DNA of 64,000 bases from contig JBFXEX010000008.1 in the NCBI GenBank assembly GCA_050179645.1, positions 1 through 64,000 on the forward strand, in the 5' to 3' direction. The notes beneath the pieces are model-generated. The model saw only the letters and a list, made by a program, of their open reading frames with translations. It was not told the origin of the DNA and did not search any database. Made by a program: the position numbers and the translations under genes. This document shows, piece by piece, positions 1 through 8,264 of this stretch (its first letter is position 1; every line of letters begins with the position of its first letter). The stretch comes from VAZQ01 sp050179645. GTDB lineage: Bacteria; Pseudomonadota; Alphaproteobacteria; Rhizobiales; Xanthobacteraceae.

Positions 1-1514
1 CCCACATCCTGGTGACCGAGAAACTACAGACCGCGCAGCACCCGAAATGCAACAACACCAACGCACGCTCGATGGAGCATTTCCGCCGGCTCGGCATCGC
101 CAATGAGTTGCGCTCCGAAAGCCTGCCACCCGACGTCGAGCGCGCCTCGGCCTATTGCACGCGCTTCTGCGGCCATGAGTTCGGCCGGCTGCCGCGGCCC
201 TATTCGGACTGGCCGACGCCGGAGATTCCCAACACCGTCTCGCAGATCGTGCTCGAACGTGTGCTGCGCCGCTGCGCCGAAAGTCGGCCCGGTGCGGAGG
301 TGCATTTCGGCCGGCGCCTGACCTCGTTCGCCGCGCATGACGACCATGTCGTCACCGAGATCGAGGATACGCAGAGCGGCGCACGCTCGCGCATCAAGGC
401 GCGCTATCTCCTGGGCATCGACGGCGCCGGCAGCATGGTGCGCAGATCGCTCGGCATCGGCATGACCGGCGAAGACGGCACGACGCATCGCGCTTTCATG
501 GGCGGCACCATGATGTCGTTCTACATCCGCTCGCCGTCACTGATCGCCGCAAGCGGCCGTCCGCCAACCAACATGACCTGGATCATCAACCCCGACATGC
601 GCGGCATGATGTATTCCCAGGATGGGCGCGAGACCTGGGTGGTGCATTACCAGGTGCCGGCCGGCACCGACTGGCAGCGAGTCGACGGCCGCGCCGTGAT
701 CGCCGCCATGATCGGCGCCGACATTCCGTTCGAGATCATTTCCGGCGGCCCCTGGACCGGCGGGCTCGCGCTCGTCGCCGAGCACTATCGGTCGGGTGCG
801 GTCTTTCTCGCCGGCGATGCCGCGCACCTGTTCACGCCGCTCGGCGGTCTCGGCATGAACACCGGGATTGGCGACGTGATGAATCTCGGCTGGAAGCTCG
901 CCGCCGTCCACCAGGGCTGGGCGGGACCGAAGCTGCTCGACAGCTACGAGATCGAGCGGCGGCCGATGGGCGTGCGCAACGTCCAGCTCGGCGTGAGTTG
1001 CACGCGCGTGATGGACGGCTGGAAGCTGTGGCCCGGCTTCGAGGACGACAGCCCGGCGGCCGACGCCGCGCGCAAGGCATTCGGCGCGCGCATCATCGAA
1101 GAGGACCGGGCGCAATATCTCACCGTCGGCATCCAGCTCGGCGAGCGCTACGAGGATTCGCCGATCGTGTGCGCGGACGGCACGGCCGCACCGTCCGACA
1201 CCTGGGACAGTTACACGCCGGTGGATCGGCCGGGCGCCCGCGCGCCCCATTTCTGGCTGGCGCAAGGGCACGCGGCCTTCGACGAATTCGGGCCTGGCTT
1301 TGCGTTGCTCGACTTCGGTGCGCCCGACGGTGCCTCCGCTATCGAAGCGGCGGCGCACGCGCGCAGCGTGCCGCTGAAGGCGCTGCGGCCCGAACCCCCC
1401 GCAGGACTGTATCGCAGCAAACTTGTGCTGATCCGGCCCGACCAACACATCGCCTGGCATGGTGACGTCGCCGCCGATCCGTTCGCGATCATCGACCGTG
1501 CGCGCGGCGCGTAG
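1..1514 (+). CDS. FAD-dependent aromatic monooxygenase (PheA/TfdB type), 5' truncated
   Basis: The reading frame is open to the left edge (it reads HILVTEK from base 3), so the N-terminal FAD GxGxxG fold lies outside the window and the GTG at 12 is not the start. Visible parts fit the class A flavin hydroxylase family: a conserved N-terminal stretch of the NARSMEHFRRLG type, a GIDGAGSMVR segment (the DG motif), and the second FAD motif GDAAHLFTP at nt 813-839, followed by GLGMNTGIGD. The C-terminus ends in a short thioredoxin-like tail with LIRPDQHIAWHGD, as in phenol and chlorophenol hydroxylases. Such enzymes use NAD(P)H and O2 to hydroxylate aromatic rings; the substrate cannot be read from the sequence. 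The downstream neighbours are not obviously part of an aromatic pathway. Confidence 0.88.
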   Translation, partial: HILVTEKLQTAQHPKCNNTNARSMEHFRRLGIANELRSESLPPDVERASAYCTRFCGHEFGRLPRPYSDWPTPEIPNTVSQIVLERVLRRCAESRPGAEVHFGRRLTSFAAHDDHVVTEIEDTQSGARSRIKARYLLGIDGAGSMVRRSLGIGMTGEDGTTHRAFMGGTMMSFYIRSPSLIAASGRPPTNMTWIINPDMRGMMYSQDGRETWVVHYQVPAGTDWQRVDGRAVIAAMIGADIPFEIISGGPWTGGLALVAEHYRSGAVFLAGDAAHLFTPLGGLGMNTGIGDVMNLGWKLAAVHQGWAGPKLLDSYEIERRPMGVRNVQLGVSCTRVMDGWKLWPGFEDDSPAADAARKAFGARIIEEDRAQYLTVGIQLGERYEDSPIVCADGTAAPSDTWDSYTPVDRPGARAPHFWLAQGHAAFDEFGPGFALLDFGAPDGASAIEAAAHARSVPLKALRPEPPAGLYRSKLVLIRPDQHIAWHGDVAADPFAIIDRARGA

Positions 1515-1681
1515 GCTCGGCCAGCGGCGCGGAATTTCGACGCAGAGGTACCGAGAAACCGGTCTCGCCTTCTCGCTACGCGCGGGCGACACTAAGCGTC
1601 GTATGAATTCAGCGCCAAAGTGCTATCGATGAACGGCATTGTCCTCGCCCTAAGACCGATTTGCTTTTAAGGGAGATTCAA

Positions 1682-1957
1682 ATGCCGGTACACGTCGCTG
1701 TTCATCGCCTCAAAGATTTTGATGAGTGGATCAAAGTCTTCAAGGCGAACCCTCCGCCGCCCGTCGGCCGGTGGCGGCTGCTGCGCGGAATCGAGGATCG
1801 CAACCGCGTCCATGTCGTCGCGGAAATGGAGGCGTCGGAAGTCAAGGGCGTGAAGGAATTTCTGGTTTCGCCGCAGATGCGGGATGTTTTTCAGCGTGTG
1901 AACGCCATGTCGACGGCGCCGGTCGAATTCCTTTGGCTCGAGGATTTTACCCCTTAG
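1682..1957 (+). CDS. Small conserved hypothetical protein (91 aa)
   Basis: The start is set at ATG 1682 because a good ribosome binding site (AAGGGAG at 1669-1675) sits just upstream; an in-frame start at 1661 would overlap it. The 91-residue product has no signal peptide or membrane segment. It begins MPVHVAVHRLKDFDEWIKVF, contains alternating hydrophobic strands and ends in LWLEDF. This looks like a small ferredoxin-like (dimeric alpha-beta barrel) protein, but that is a guess from the pattern and no family is recognised with confidence. Base composition is less GC-rich than in its neighbours. It is followed by a 228-base gap before the cyclase gene, so it is probably transcribed on its own. 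Confidence 0.7.
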   Translation: MPVHVAVHRLKDFDEWIKVFKANPPPPVGRWRLLRGIEDRNRVHVVAEMEASEVKGVKEFLVSPQMRDVFQRVNAMSTAPVEFLWLEDFTP

Positions 1958-2185
1958 GCATTTCGCACGGCCGAAGGCCTTGCCTGCGTCTGCGTATGCT
2001 CTCGCAGCGAGGACGGGGCTCGCCCGCACCGACAGGCGGCCGAGAGGCTGGGTCAAGCAAAGCGAGCCCAGATCGTGGGTTTCGCTCAGAATCTCGCGTA
2101 CCCCGACGAATGCAGACGGTGCACGGGCACCCTGGACACAAGAGCTGAAAACTCCCACATCGCGGAGGTGGCAGGTGCGACCGAG

Positions 2186-3931
2186 ATGGCCGAACAACGC
2201 TTGGAGCGGCGGCTTAGCGCCATTCTGGCGGCTGACATCGCCGGCTATAGCGCGCTGATGGGCGCCGACGAGGCGCGCACGGTGCGCGATCTCAAGGGAC
2301 ACCAGGCCGTCGTGCTGCCGATGATCGGCGAGTTCGCCGGACGCATCATCGATACCGCGGGCGACGGCATTCTCGCCGAATTTCCGAGCGTGGTGAACGC
2401 GGTCGAGTGCGCGGTCGCCATCCAGACCGCAATGGCGGAGCGCAACGCCACGGTCGAGCCTGCGCGCCGCATGCAGTTCCGCGTCGGCATCAATTTCGGC
2501 GACGTGGTGCACGATGACGTCCGCATCTATGGCGACGGGATCAACGTGGCCGCGCGGCTGGAGGGCATCGCCGAGGCGGGCGGCATCTGCATTTCGAGCA
2601 AGGTCCACGACGAGATCGACGGCAGGCTCGTTGTCGCCTGCGAGGATATCGGCGAACAGCAGCTCAAGAACATCGCCCGCCCGGTGCGCGCCTACCGGAT
2701 ACGACTCAATGGCGCGTCCCCGGCCGCGCCGCCGGCGCCGGCGTTGCCCGACAGACCGTCGATCGCGGTCCTGCCGTTTGCGAACATGAGCGGCGATCCG
2801 GAGCAGGAGTACTTCGCCGACGGCATGACCGAGGACCTGATCACCGACCTGTCGAAAATCTCGGCGCTGTTCGTGATCGCGCGCAATTCGTCGTTCGCCT
2901 ACAAGGGCCGGTCGGTAAAAGTGCAGGAGATCGGTCGCGACCTCGGGGTGCGCTTCGTCCTCGAAGGCAGCATCCGCAAGGCCGGCAACCGGGTGCGGAT
3001 CACCGCGCAGTTGATCGATGCCGGCAGCGGTGGGCACCTCTGGGCCGAGCGATTCGACCGCGAATTGACCGACATCTTTGCGACGCAAGACGAGGTGATC
3101 GCGAAGATCGTCGGCGTGCTGGCGGTCACGCTGACGCAGGGCGAAGAGCAGCGGCTGCGCCGACACAGTACCGAGAACGTCGAGGCCTACCAGTTCTGGC
3201 TGCGCGGACGCGAACTGCTCATCCGCGGCTCCCGCGAGGCGGTCGCCGAGGCCTGCACGATGTACCGCCGGGCGATCGAGCTCGACGTGAATTTCCCGGC
3301 GCCCCATGTCGGCCTGGCGCTGGCCGAAATTGCGAACTACGTCAGCGACTGGGCGGCGGAGCCGGAACAGGCGCTCGACGACGCGGAGCGATGGGCACGC
3401 CGCGCGCTGGAACTGAACGATCAGGAGCCGGTGAGCCATATGGCGCTCGGCACCGTGCTGCTCTGGCGGCGCGATCACGCCGGCGCGCTCGCCGAGTTTC
3501 GCCGCATGACCGAGCTCAATCCCAACTTTGCCCAGGGCTATGGCTCGATGGGACTGGCGCAGATGTATGCCGGTGAACCGGACGAGGCGCTGAAATCGAT
3601 CGCCACCGCGATGCGGCTCGACCCGCTCTATCCCTCCATGGTCCTGCACTTCCGGGCACAGGCCTACTTCAGCCTAGGAAATTACGAAGCTGCCGCCCGC
3701 CACCTCGTCGAGCGCATCGCCCGAGCGCCCGGTACCGACGCGAGCCGTATGCTGCTGGCGTCCTGCTACGGCCATCTCGGCCGCATCGAGGATGCGAAGG
3801 CCGCATGGGCAGGGCTTCTTGAGGTCAATCCAAACTTCTCGATGACGCAGCGCGCGCGGGTGCTGCCCTACAAGAACCCCGGCGACTTTCAGCGCATCGT
3901 CGACGGCCTCGCCAAGGCCGGATTGCCCTAG
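2186..3931 (+). CDS. Class III adenylate/guanylate cyclase with TolB-like and TPR regions
   Basis: 581 aa from ATG 2186; earlier in-frame starts add a segment with no family resemblance. Residues about 10-175 are a class III nucleotide cyclase catalytic domain with both metal aspartates (Asp17 in AADIAGYS, Asp60 in AGDGILAEF) and the transition-state pair Asn120 and Arg124 in GDGINVAARLEG, so it should be active in making cAMP or cGMP. Residues about 195-320 match the TolB-N-like module that often follows such cyclases (SIAVLPFANMSGDPEQEYFADG, then a VLEGSIRK stretch). The rest is TPR-like helical repeats, likely for protein contacts. No transmembrane helix is visible. This architecture is strongly expanded in Bradyrhizobium and relatives. 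The sensed signal is unknown. Confidence 0.93.
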   Translation: MAEQRLERRLSAILAADIAGYSALMGADEARTVRDLKGHQAVVLPMIGEFAGRIIDTAGDGILAEFPSVVNAVECAVAIQTAMAERNATVEPARRMQFRVGINFGDVVHDDVRIYGDGINVAARLEGIAEAGGICISSKVHDEIDGRLVVACEDIGEQQLKNIARPVRAYRIRLNGASPAAPPAPALPDRPSIAVLPFANMSGDPEQEYFADGMTEDLITDLSKISALFVIARNSSFAYKGRSVKVQEIGRDLGVRFVLEGSIRKAGNRVRITAQLIDAGSGGHLWAERFDRELTDIFATQDEVIAKIVGVLAVTLTQGEEQRLRRHSTENVEAYQFWLRGRELLIRGSREAVAEACTMYRRAIELDVNFPAPHVGLALAEIANYVSDWAAEPEQALDDAERWARRALELNDQEPVSHMALGTVLLWRRDHAGALAEFRRMTELNPNFAQGYGSMGLAQMYAGEPDEALKSIATAMRLDPLYPSMVLHFRAQAYFSLGNYEAAARHLVERIARAPGTDASRMLLASCYGHLGRIEDAKAAWAGLLEVNPNFSMTQRARVLPYKNPGDFQRIVDGLAKAGLP

Positions 3932-4100
3932 CGGCGGCCGCGCGCCAAGCAGGTCTTGTCTTGCCCGAGGGCGAAGCCGAGCACCCCGCCGGCGCCGCAA
4001 AATTTCGCATAACCCTCAGAACAGGCTTCACAATTCCGTCATGCTGGCCTATAGACTAGGCGGTGTAGAATCGCTAGGAAAGGAGCCGAGGAGCAGAACC

Positions 4101-4658
4101 TTGAACGTGCATGTTTCTCCCAGCGGCTTTCCTGCGCTCGTGCTCAACGCGGACTTCCGTCCGCTCAGCTACTACCCTTTGTCGCTCTGGTCCTGGCAGG
4201 ACGCCATCAAGGCGGTTTTCCTCGAGCGCGTGAACATCGTCGCCAATTACGACCGCGCGGTGCACAGCCCGAGCCTGGAAATCAAGCTGCCGAGCGTGGT
4301 ATCGCTGAAAACCTACGTGAAGCCCGCGACGCAGCCAGCCTTCACCCGCTTCAATGTGTTCCTGCGCGACCGCTTCAGCTGCCAATATTGCGGCTCGCAC
4401 GACGATCTGACGTTCGACCACCTGCTGCCGCGTTCGCGCGGCGGCCACACCACCTGGGACAACGTCGTCGCCGCCTGCTCGCCCTGCAATTTGCGCAAGG
4501 GCAACCTGACGATGAACGAAGCGCGGATGTGGCCGGCGCAGATGCCGTTCCAGCCGACGGTGAACCACTTGCACCGCAACGGCCGGCGCTTCCCGCCGAA
4601 CTACCTGCACGACAGCTGGCTCGACTATCTCTATTGGGATACCGAGCTCGATCCGTGA
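4101..4658 (+). CDS. HNH endonuclease family protein
   Basis: 185 aa from TTG 4101, preceded by GAGGAG at 4088-4093; an upstream in-frame ATG at 4041 is possible but adds 20 atypical residues. The HNH core is complete: zinc pair Cys94-Cys97 (CQYCG), the Asp106-His107 catalytic pair (FDHLLPRSRGG), Asn121, and the second zinc pair Cys126-Cys129 followed by Asn130. The N-terminal half (ALVLNADFRPLSYYP) is the conserved extension of the stand-alone HNH proteins widespread in Alphaproteobacteria. It is not next to a methylase or an intron, so neither a restriction nor a homing role is indicated. Its cellular task is unknown. Confidence 0.9.
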   Translation: MNVHVSPSGFPALVLNADFRPLSYYPLSLWSWQDAIKAVFLERVNIVANYDRAVHSPSLEIKLPSVVSLKTYVKPATQPAFTRFNVFLRDRFSCQYCGSHDDLTFDHLLPRSRGGHTTWDNVVAACSPCNLRKGNLTMNEARMWPAQMPFQPTVNHLHRNGRRFPPNYLHDSWLDYLYWDTELDP

Positions 4659-4695
4659 TCGGCTGATCGCACTTCAATCAGCACAGACCCTGTTT

Positions 4696-4840
4696 ACCCT
4701 CCCCTGGAGGGGGGAGGGTCGGCGATGTGCGCGAAGCGCACGAGTCGGGGTGGGGTGAACATTCCTGCACGTTGAAAACACCGCACCCCGCCTCGCTTCG
4801 CTCGGCGACCCTCCCCCTCCAGGGGAGGGTGAAGAAAGGC
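4696..4840. repeat. Long imperfect inverted repeat (palindromic intergenic element)
   Basis: Two arms rich in ACCCTCCCCTGGAGGGG face each other (left from 4696, right ending near 4830), with matching inner parts around CGGGGTGGGGTG and CACCCCGC. This is the kind of mobile palindromic repeat common between genes in Rhizobiales. It fills most of the 285-base gap between the HNH gene and the next solute-binding protein and could fold as a large hairpin in the transcript. Confidence 0.8.
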
Positions 4841-4943
4841 ACGGCTGCGGTGCGTTGACGCCGGGGCGAGACATTCACTCGCCGGGCGTCTAACCTCCGT
4901 GCAACGAAGATCCACAACCAACTACTGCCTGGGAAACGCTCGC

Positions 4944-5918
4944 ATGTTGAAGTTCCTCACCGTCCTCGCGGCGGGCATCGCCTTGCTCGCGTCCGCCTCG
5001 GCACAGACCGACCTCGCGGCGAGCTATCCGAACCGCACCGTCAAGATCGTGGTCTCGGCCCCGCCGGGCGGCGGCGTCGACATCGTGGCGCGGGTGGTGG
5101 CCGACCGGCTGAGCAAGCTGTTGGGGCAGCCGTTCGTGATCGAAAACCGCCCGGGCGCCGGCGGCAATGTCGGGTCGGAGGCGGTCGCGAATGCCGAGCC
5201 CGACGGCTATACGCTGCTCGCCGCGCAGCCGGCGCCGCTCACCACCAACGTGGTGATGTATCCAAAGCTGAACTTCGACCCGGCGGCGTTCGAGCCGCTG
5301 GCGATCATGACGCGGATCCCCAATACGATGGTGGTCCGCACGACGCTGCCGGCCAAGACCGTCAAGGAGTTCGTCGCCTACGCGCGCGACAACCCCGGCA
5401 AGATCAATTTCGGCTCGCAGGGCGTCGGTACCACGCCACACCTGACCGGCGAACTGTTCGCCCGCCTGAGCGGCACGAAACTCACCCACGTGCCCTACCG
5501 CGGCACCGCCCAGGCGGTGAACGACCTGATCGCGGGGCATCTCGACGTTCTGTTCTTCCAGCTCGATTCGGTGCGCGGGCAGGTGGAGGCGAACCGGGCC
5601 CGGATGCTGGCGGTGACGACGGACGAGCGGGTCGCGGCCATGCCGGAGGTTCCGACCATGGCGGAAGCCGGCGTGCCCGGGCTTCGCTCCAACACCTGGA
5701 ACGCCCTGATGGCGCCGCCGAAGACGCCGGCGGCGATCACCGCCAAGCTCAACCGGGCGATCAACGAGATCCTGAAATCGCCCGAAACCGTCGAGCACCT
5801 GCGCGGGATGAACATGATTCCGGTGGGCGGCACGCCCGGCGAGATTCGCGCCTTCATCGCCGAGGAAACGGCGCGCTGGGGCGACGTCATCCGGGCCGCC
5901 GGTATCAAGGCGAAGTAA
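4944..5918 (+). CDS. Bug-type solute-binding protein (tripartite tricarboxylate transporter family)
   Basis: 324 aa from ATG 4944, chosen because it gives a clean signal peptide (MLKFLTVLAAGIALLASASA, cleavage before QTD). The mature part has the family hallmarks: YPNRTVKIVV near the start, then PPGGGVDIVARVVADRL, VIENRPGAGGNVGSE, and NFGSQGVGTTPHLTGELF. Bug proteins are periplasmic Venus-flytrap receptors for small carboxylates and related compounds. No TctA/TctB membrane subunits are encoded nearby, so it is an orphan receptor, as is usual for this expanded family. The ligand cannot be predicted. Confidence 0.93.
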   Translation: MLKFLTVLAAGIALLASASAQTDLAASYPNRTVKIVVSAPPGGGVDIVARVVADRLSKLLGQPFVIENRPGAGGNVGSEAVANAEPDGYTLLAAQPAPLTTNVVMYPKLNFDPAAFEPLAIMTRIPNTMVVRTTLPAKTVKEFVAYARDNPGKINFGSQGVGTTPHLTGELFARLSGTKLTHVPYRGTAQAVNDLIAGHLDVLFFQLDSVRGQVEANRARMLAVTTDERVAAMPEVPTMAEAGVPGLRSNTWNALMAPPKTPAAITAKLNRAINEILKSPETVEHLRGMNMIPVGGTPGEIRAFIAEETARWGDVIRAAGIKAK

Positions 5919-5922
5919 CGCT

Positions 5923-5956
5923 CGATCCCGAAAAGTTACGGGGGCTTTTCGGATCG
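5923..5956. terminator. Hairpin between convergent genes, possible bidirectional terminator
   Basis: An inverted repeat (CGAT-C-CCGAAAAG ... CTTTTCGG-ATCG) lies directly after the Bug stop codon and before the dsbB stop on the other strand. The A/T-rich arm end gives a short U run on either transcript. Placement between converging genes supports a terminator role, but the U tract is short. Confidence 0.45.
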
Positions 5957-5965
5957 GATCATGCG

Positions 5966-6493
5966 CTAACGAGCGCGCCGCTCCATCGCGACGCCCCAGA
6001 TCGCGACCGCGGCGAGCGCGGCCGAGATCAGCGCGTTGTAGCCGGCGAGCGAGAGGCCGAGAAACCGCCAGGCCGCCTCGTCGCAGCGCACGACGCTCAT
6101 CTTCTCCAGGGTGCTGGCAAGGTTGCCCGCGGTGCCGAGGTTTTCGAGCGCGCCCGAACAGTCGGTCGGCCCCTGCCACCACTTCCACTCGACGCCCGAG
6201 TGATAGATTCCGAGATACGTGTTCCACAGCATGCCGGCGGCGATCACCACAAGGGCGGCGGTCAAGACCTTGCGCGACGCGCCCACCTGGTCGCCGAGCA
6301 GCACCATCACGGCGAGCGGGATCGCAAAATAGTACGCGTACCGCTGTTCGAGGCAGAGCGGGCACGGCTTGAGCGCGAGCACATACTCGAAGAACCACGC
6401 CCCCAGGATGGTCGCTGCGCCGACTGTGGCGATCGCCATCGCGGCCGCGGCCAGCGGCCGGGTTCCGACCATGCTGATCATCTGCTCGGACAT
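5966..6493 (-). CDS. dsbB: Disulfide bond formation protein B
   Basis: 175 aa; start set at the ATG at 6493 (MSEQMISMVG) because residues before it are not family-like. Four transmembrane helices are visible. The first periplasmic loop carries the redox pair Cys44-Cys47 (KPCPLC, followed by EQRYAYY) and the second loop carries Cys112 (PTDCSG) and Cys137 (VVRCDE), matching the four essential cysteines of DsbB. The protein reoxidises DsbA with quinone in the inner membrane. DsbA is not in the window. The gene converges on the Bug gene and points away from the tRNA. Confidence 0.92.
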   Translation of the reverse strand: MSEQMISMVGTRPLAAAAMAIATVGAATILGAWFFEYVLALKPCPLCLEQRYAYYFAIPLAVMVLLGDQVGASRKVLTAALVVIAAGMLWNTYLGIYHSGVEWKWWQGPTDCSGALENLGTAGNLASTLEKMSVVRCDEAAWRFLGLSLAGYNALISAALAAVAIWGVAMERRAR

Positions 6494-6629
6494 CGCAATG
6501 CTCGGCTTGCTCCGTTCGGCTTGGGCGGTGCTGGCGCACCGGTCTTGCTGGCGCCATATATGGCAGGAAAGACGGCAATGGTAAGGGCGTTGACCGGCCG
6601 GGCGCCGCCGGTATGATCCGCCCCCGTAA

Positions 6630-6716
6630 GCCCCTGTGGCGGAATTGGTAGACGCGCCAGACTCAAAATCTGGTGGTGGCAACACCGTGCTGGTTCGATT
6701 CCGGCCAGGGGCACCA
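6630..6716 (+). tRNA. tRNA-Leu (anticodon CAA)
   Basis: A full cloverleaf can be folded: acceptor GCCCCTG (6630-6636) pairs with CAGGGGC (6706-6712), followed by A and an encoded CCA at 6714-6716. The anticodon stem CCAGA/TCTGG encloses the loop CTCAAAA, giving anticodon CAA, which reads UUG. A long variable arm (class II) and the GGTTCGATTCC T-arm confirm tRNA-Leu. I looked for a copy of the 3' end downstream that would mark an integrated element and found none. Confidence 0.96.
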
Positions 6717-6853
6717 ACAACTCACCGCCGCTCGTTGCCCGCTGCCGTCTCGTGGCCCGCTCCCGCCACAGGAAAACCCGGATCGGCCGCGATGGCTTGC
6801 CGTTGTCGGGATGATACCGTGCGGGCCGCCCGCACCGGGACTGCGCGAGCGTC

Positions 6854-7933
6854 ATGAACGGCTCACTCCTTCGTCTTGTGCGCGGCCTGCTCCGCTTCAG
6901 CCGCCGGCGCGGCCTGCAACTGGCGCCGGCCTGTGTGGCAATCGTGCTCGTCGCATCAACCGCTGCTGGTTCCCTCTTCCCGGTCGCCGGACCGGCCCAT
7001 GCCCAGCGCCCGGAAGCATCGCCAAGTCCTCGCGCGGCCCAGGACGCCACGGAGCGGCGCGCGCTGCGGCTGCGGGCGGTGCGCAACTGGGGCTACTGGC
7101 TGAGTTCGTTCGATATCGCCGAGGTGCTCGACGCACCGCACGACCTGATGGTGGTCGACAACGGCATCTCGGCCAATCACCGCTTCCTGCGCGAACGCTC
7201 GGCCGAGGAGGTTGTGCGCATGAAGCGGCGGCCGGACGGCAGCGCGCGCATCCTGCTCGCCTATCTGTCGATCGGCGAAGCCGAGCGGTACCGCCCCTAC
7301 TGGCGGCCGGAATGGTACGACAAGACCAAGAAGCCCGCCTGGCTCGGCGACGTGAACCCGGACTGGGACGGCAACTACTTCGTCCAGTACTGGCAGCCGG
7401 CCTGGCAGAAGCTGATCTTCGGCAGCCCGGAGAGCTACCTCGACACCATCATGGCGCAGGGCTTCGACGGCGTTTACCTCGACCGCGCCGACGCATTCCT
7501 CAACTGGGAAAAAACCCGGCCGACCGCGGAAGCCGACATGGCGGACTTCCTGCGGCGGCTGACGGACCATGCGCGCCAGCGCAATCCCGATTTCCTGGTC
7601 GTGATGCAGAACGCCGAAGAACTGCTCGACCAACCGCAGGTGCTGGACGGCATCGACGGCATCGCCAAGGAGGACCTGTTCTTCGGAGTCGACCGGCCCG
7701 GAGCGGCGAACAATCCGAGCGACGTGGCGTTTTCGCTGAAGCAGTTGCGGATGGCGCGCGACGCCGGACGCAAGGTTCTGGTGGTCGAGTATCTGAGCGA
7801 TCCGGTCAAATTGGCCGCAACCGCGAAGCGCATCGTTGACAATAGGTTTGTGCCGTACTTCGCGCCGCGGCTGCTGAACTGCCTCAATCCGCCCGCCGTG
7901 CCGCTCCCTGCCCTGCCGCTTCCCTGCCGTTAG
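6854..7933 (+). CDS. Secreted GH114 / MJ1477-TM1410-like putative glycoside hydrolase
   Basis: 359 aa with a long signal sequence (positive N-region, hydrophobic stretch at 23-46, cleavage likely after PAHA, before QRPEAS). The mature part has the features of the endo-alpha-1,4-polygalactosaminidase (GH114) superfamily, long annotated as cysteinyl-tRNA-synthetase-like: NWGYWLSS, then LLAYLSIGEAERYRPYW, then GFDGVYLDRADAF with the acidic residues expected near the strand ends of a TIM barrel, and a late VLVVEYLSDP. The likely role is cleavage of a galactosamine-containing exopolysaccharide outside the cytoplasm; this is family knowledge, not shown here. It starts 137 bases after the tRNA. Confidence 0.82.
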   Translation: MNGSLLRLVRGLLRFSRRRGLQLAPACVAIVLVASTAAGSLFPVAGPAHAQRPEASPSPRAAQDATERRALRLRAVRNWGYWLSSFDIAEVLDAPHDLMVVDNGISANHRFLRERSAEEVVRMKRRPDGSARILLAYLSIGEAERYRPYWRPEWYDKTKKPAWLGDVNPDWDGNYFVQYWQPAWQKLIFGSPESYLDTIMAQGFDGVYLDRADAFLNWEKTRPTAEADMADFLRRLTDHARQRNPDFLVVMQNAEELLDQPQVLDGIDGIAKEDLFFGVDRPGAANNPSDVAFSLKQLRMARDAGRKVLVVEYLSDPVKLAATAKRIVDNRFVPYFAPRLLNCLNPPAVPLPALPLPCR

Positions 7934-8264
7934 CGCCACTGCGTCAGAAGCGCCGCCACACGACGGTGGCCGCGGTCGCGGTCATTGTTGTTACGCCCTC
8001 TGCCCTTGCGGGAGAGGGCAGTACCGACATCTCAGCATCCTCGGATGGGTGAGGGGTAATCGCACGACGCCCCCTCACCCATCCTTTGTGTTGAACCGCT
8101 GCGTCTGCCCTCTCCCGCGAGGGGAGAGGGCACGAGCACAGCGGCCCTCGACTCCGCCACAATATTTCTGACGCAGTAAGTGTTAGGGCTGTTACCTCGT
8201 GTCACTTGGCACGACGGCACGATCGTGCTCTCTCGCCGTATCCGAGCCCCGAAACGAGTCGCCA
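7934..8264. other. 331-base intergenic stretch, no gene
   Basis: This gap between the GH114-like gene and the GMC oxidoreductase holds the palindromic repeat at 7995-8131. The rest (8132-8264) should hold the promoter of the GMC operon, but no convincing -35/-10 pair was seen. A GTG at 8199 could extend the GMC protein by 22 residues. Confidence 0.6.
7995..8131. repeat. Palindromic intergenic repeat
   Basis: The left arm GCCCTCTGCCCTTGCGGGAG is mirrored at the right end by CTGCCCTCTCCCGCGAG, and an inner pair GGATGGGTGAGGGG / CCCCTCACCCATCC is perfect. It resembles the element at 4696-4840 in design but differs in sequence. Typical of dispersed Rhizobiales repeats. Confidence 0.75.

Noticed and set aside
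1667..3649. 660-codon open frame on the minus strand opposite the adenylate cyclase
   Set aside because: High GC content produces long antisense frames. This one has His/Arg/Asp-rich composition, no recognisable domain, and lies fully opposite a gene with intact motifs.
4890..6578. 562-codon minus-strand frame spanning the Bug gene and dsbB
   Set aside because: It is antisense to a clear Bug-type gene and out of frame with dsbB; the protein is low complexity and Arg-rich.
6630..6860. Possible integration site (att) at tRNA-Leu
   Set aside because: No second copy of the tRNA 3' end and no integrase gene are present in the window.
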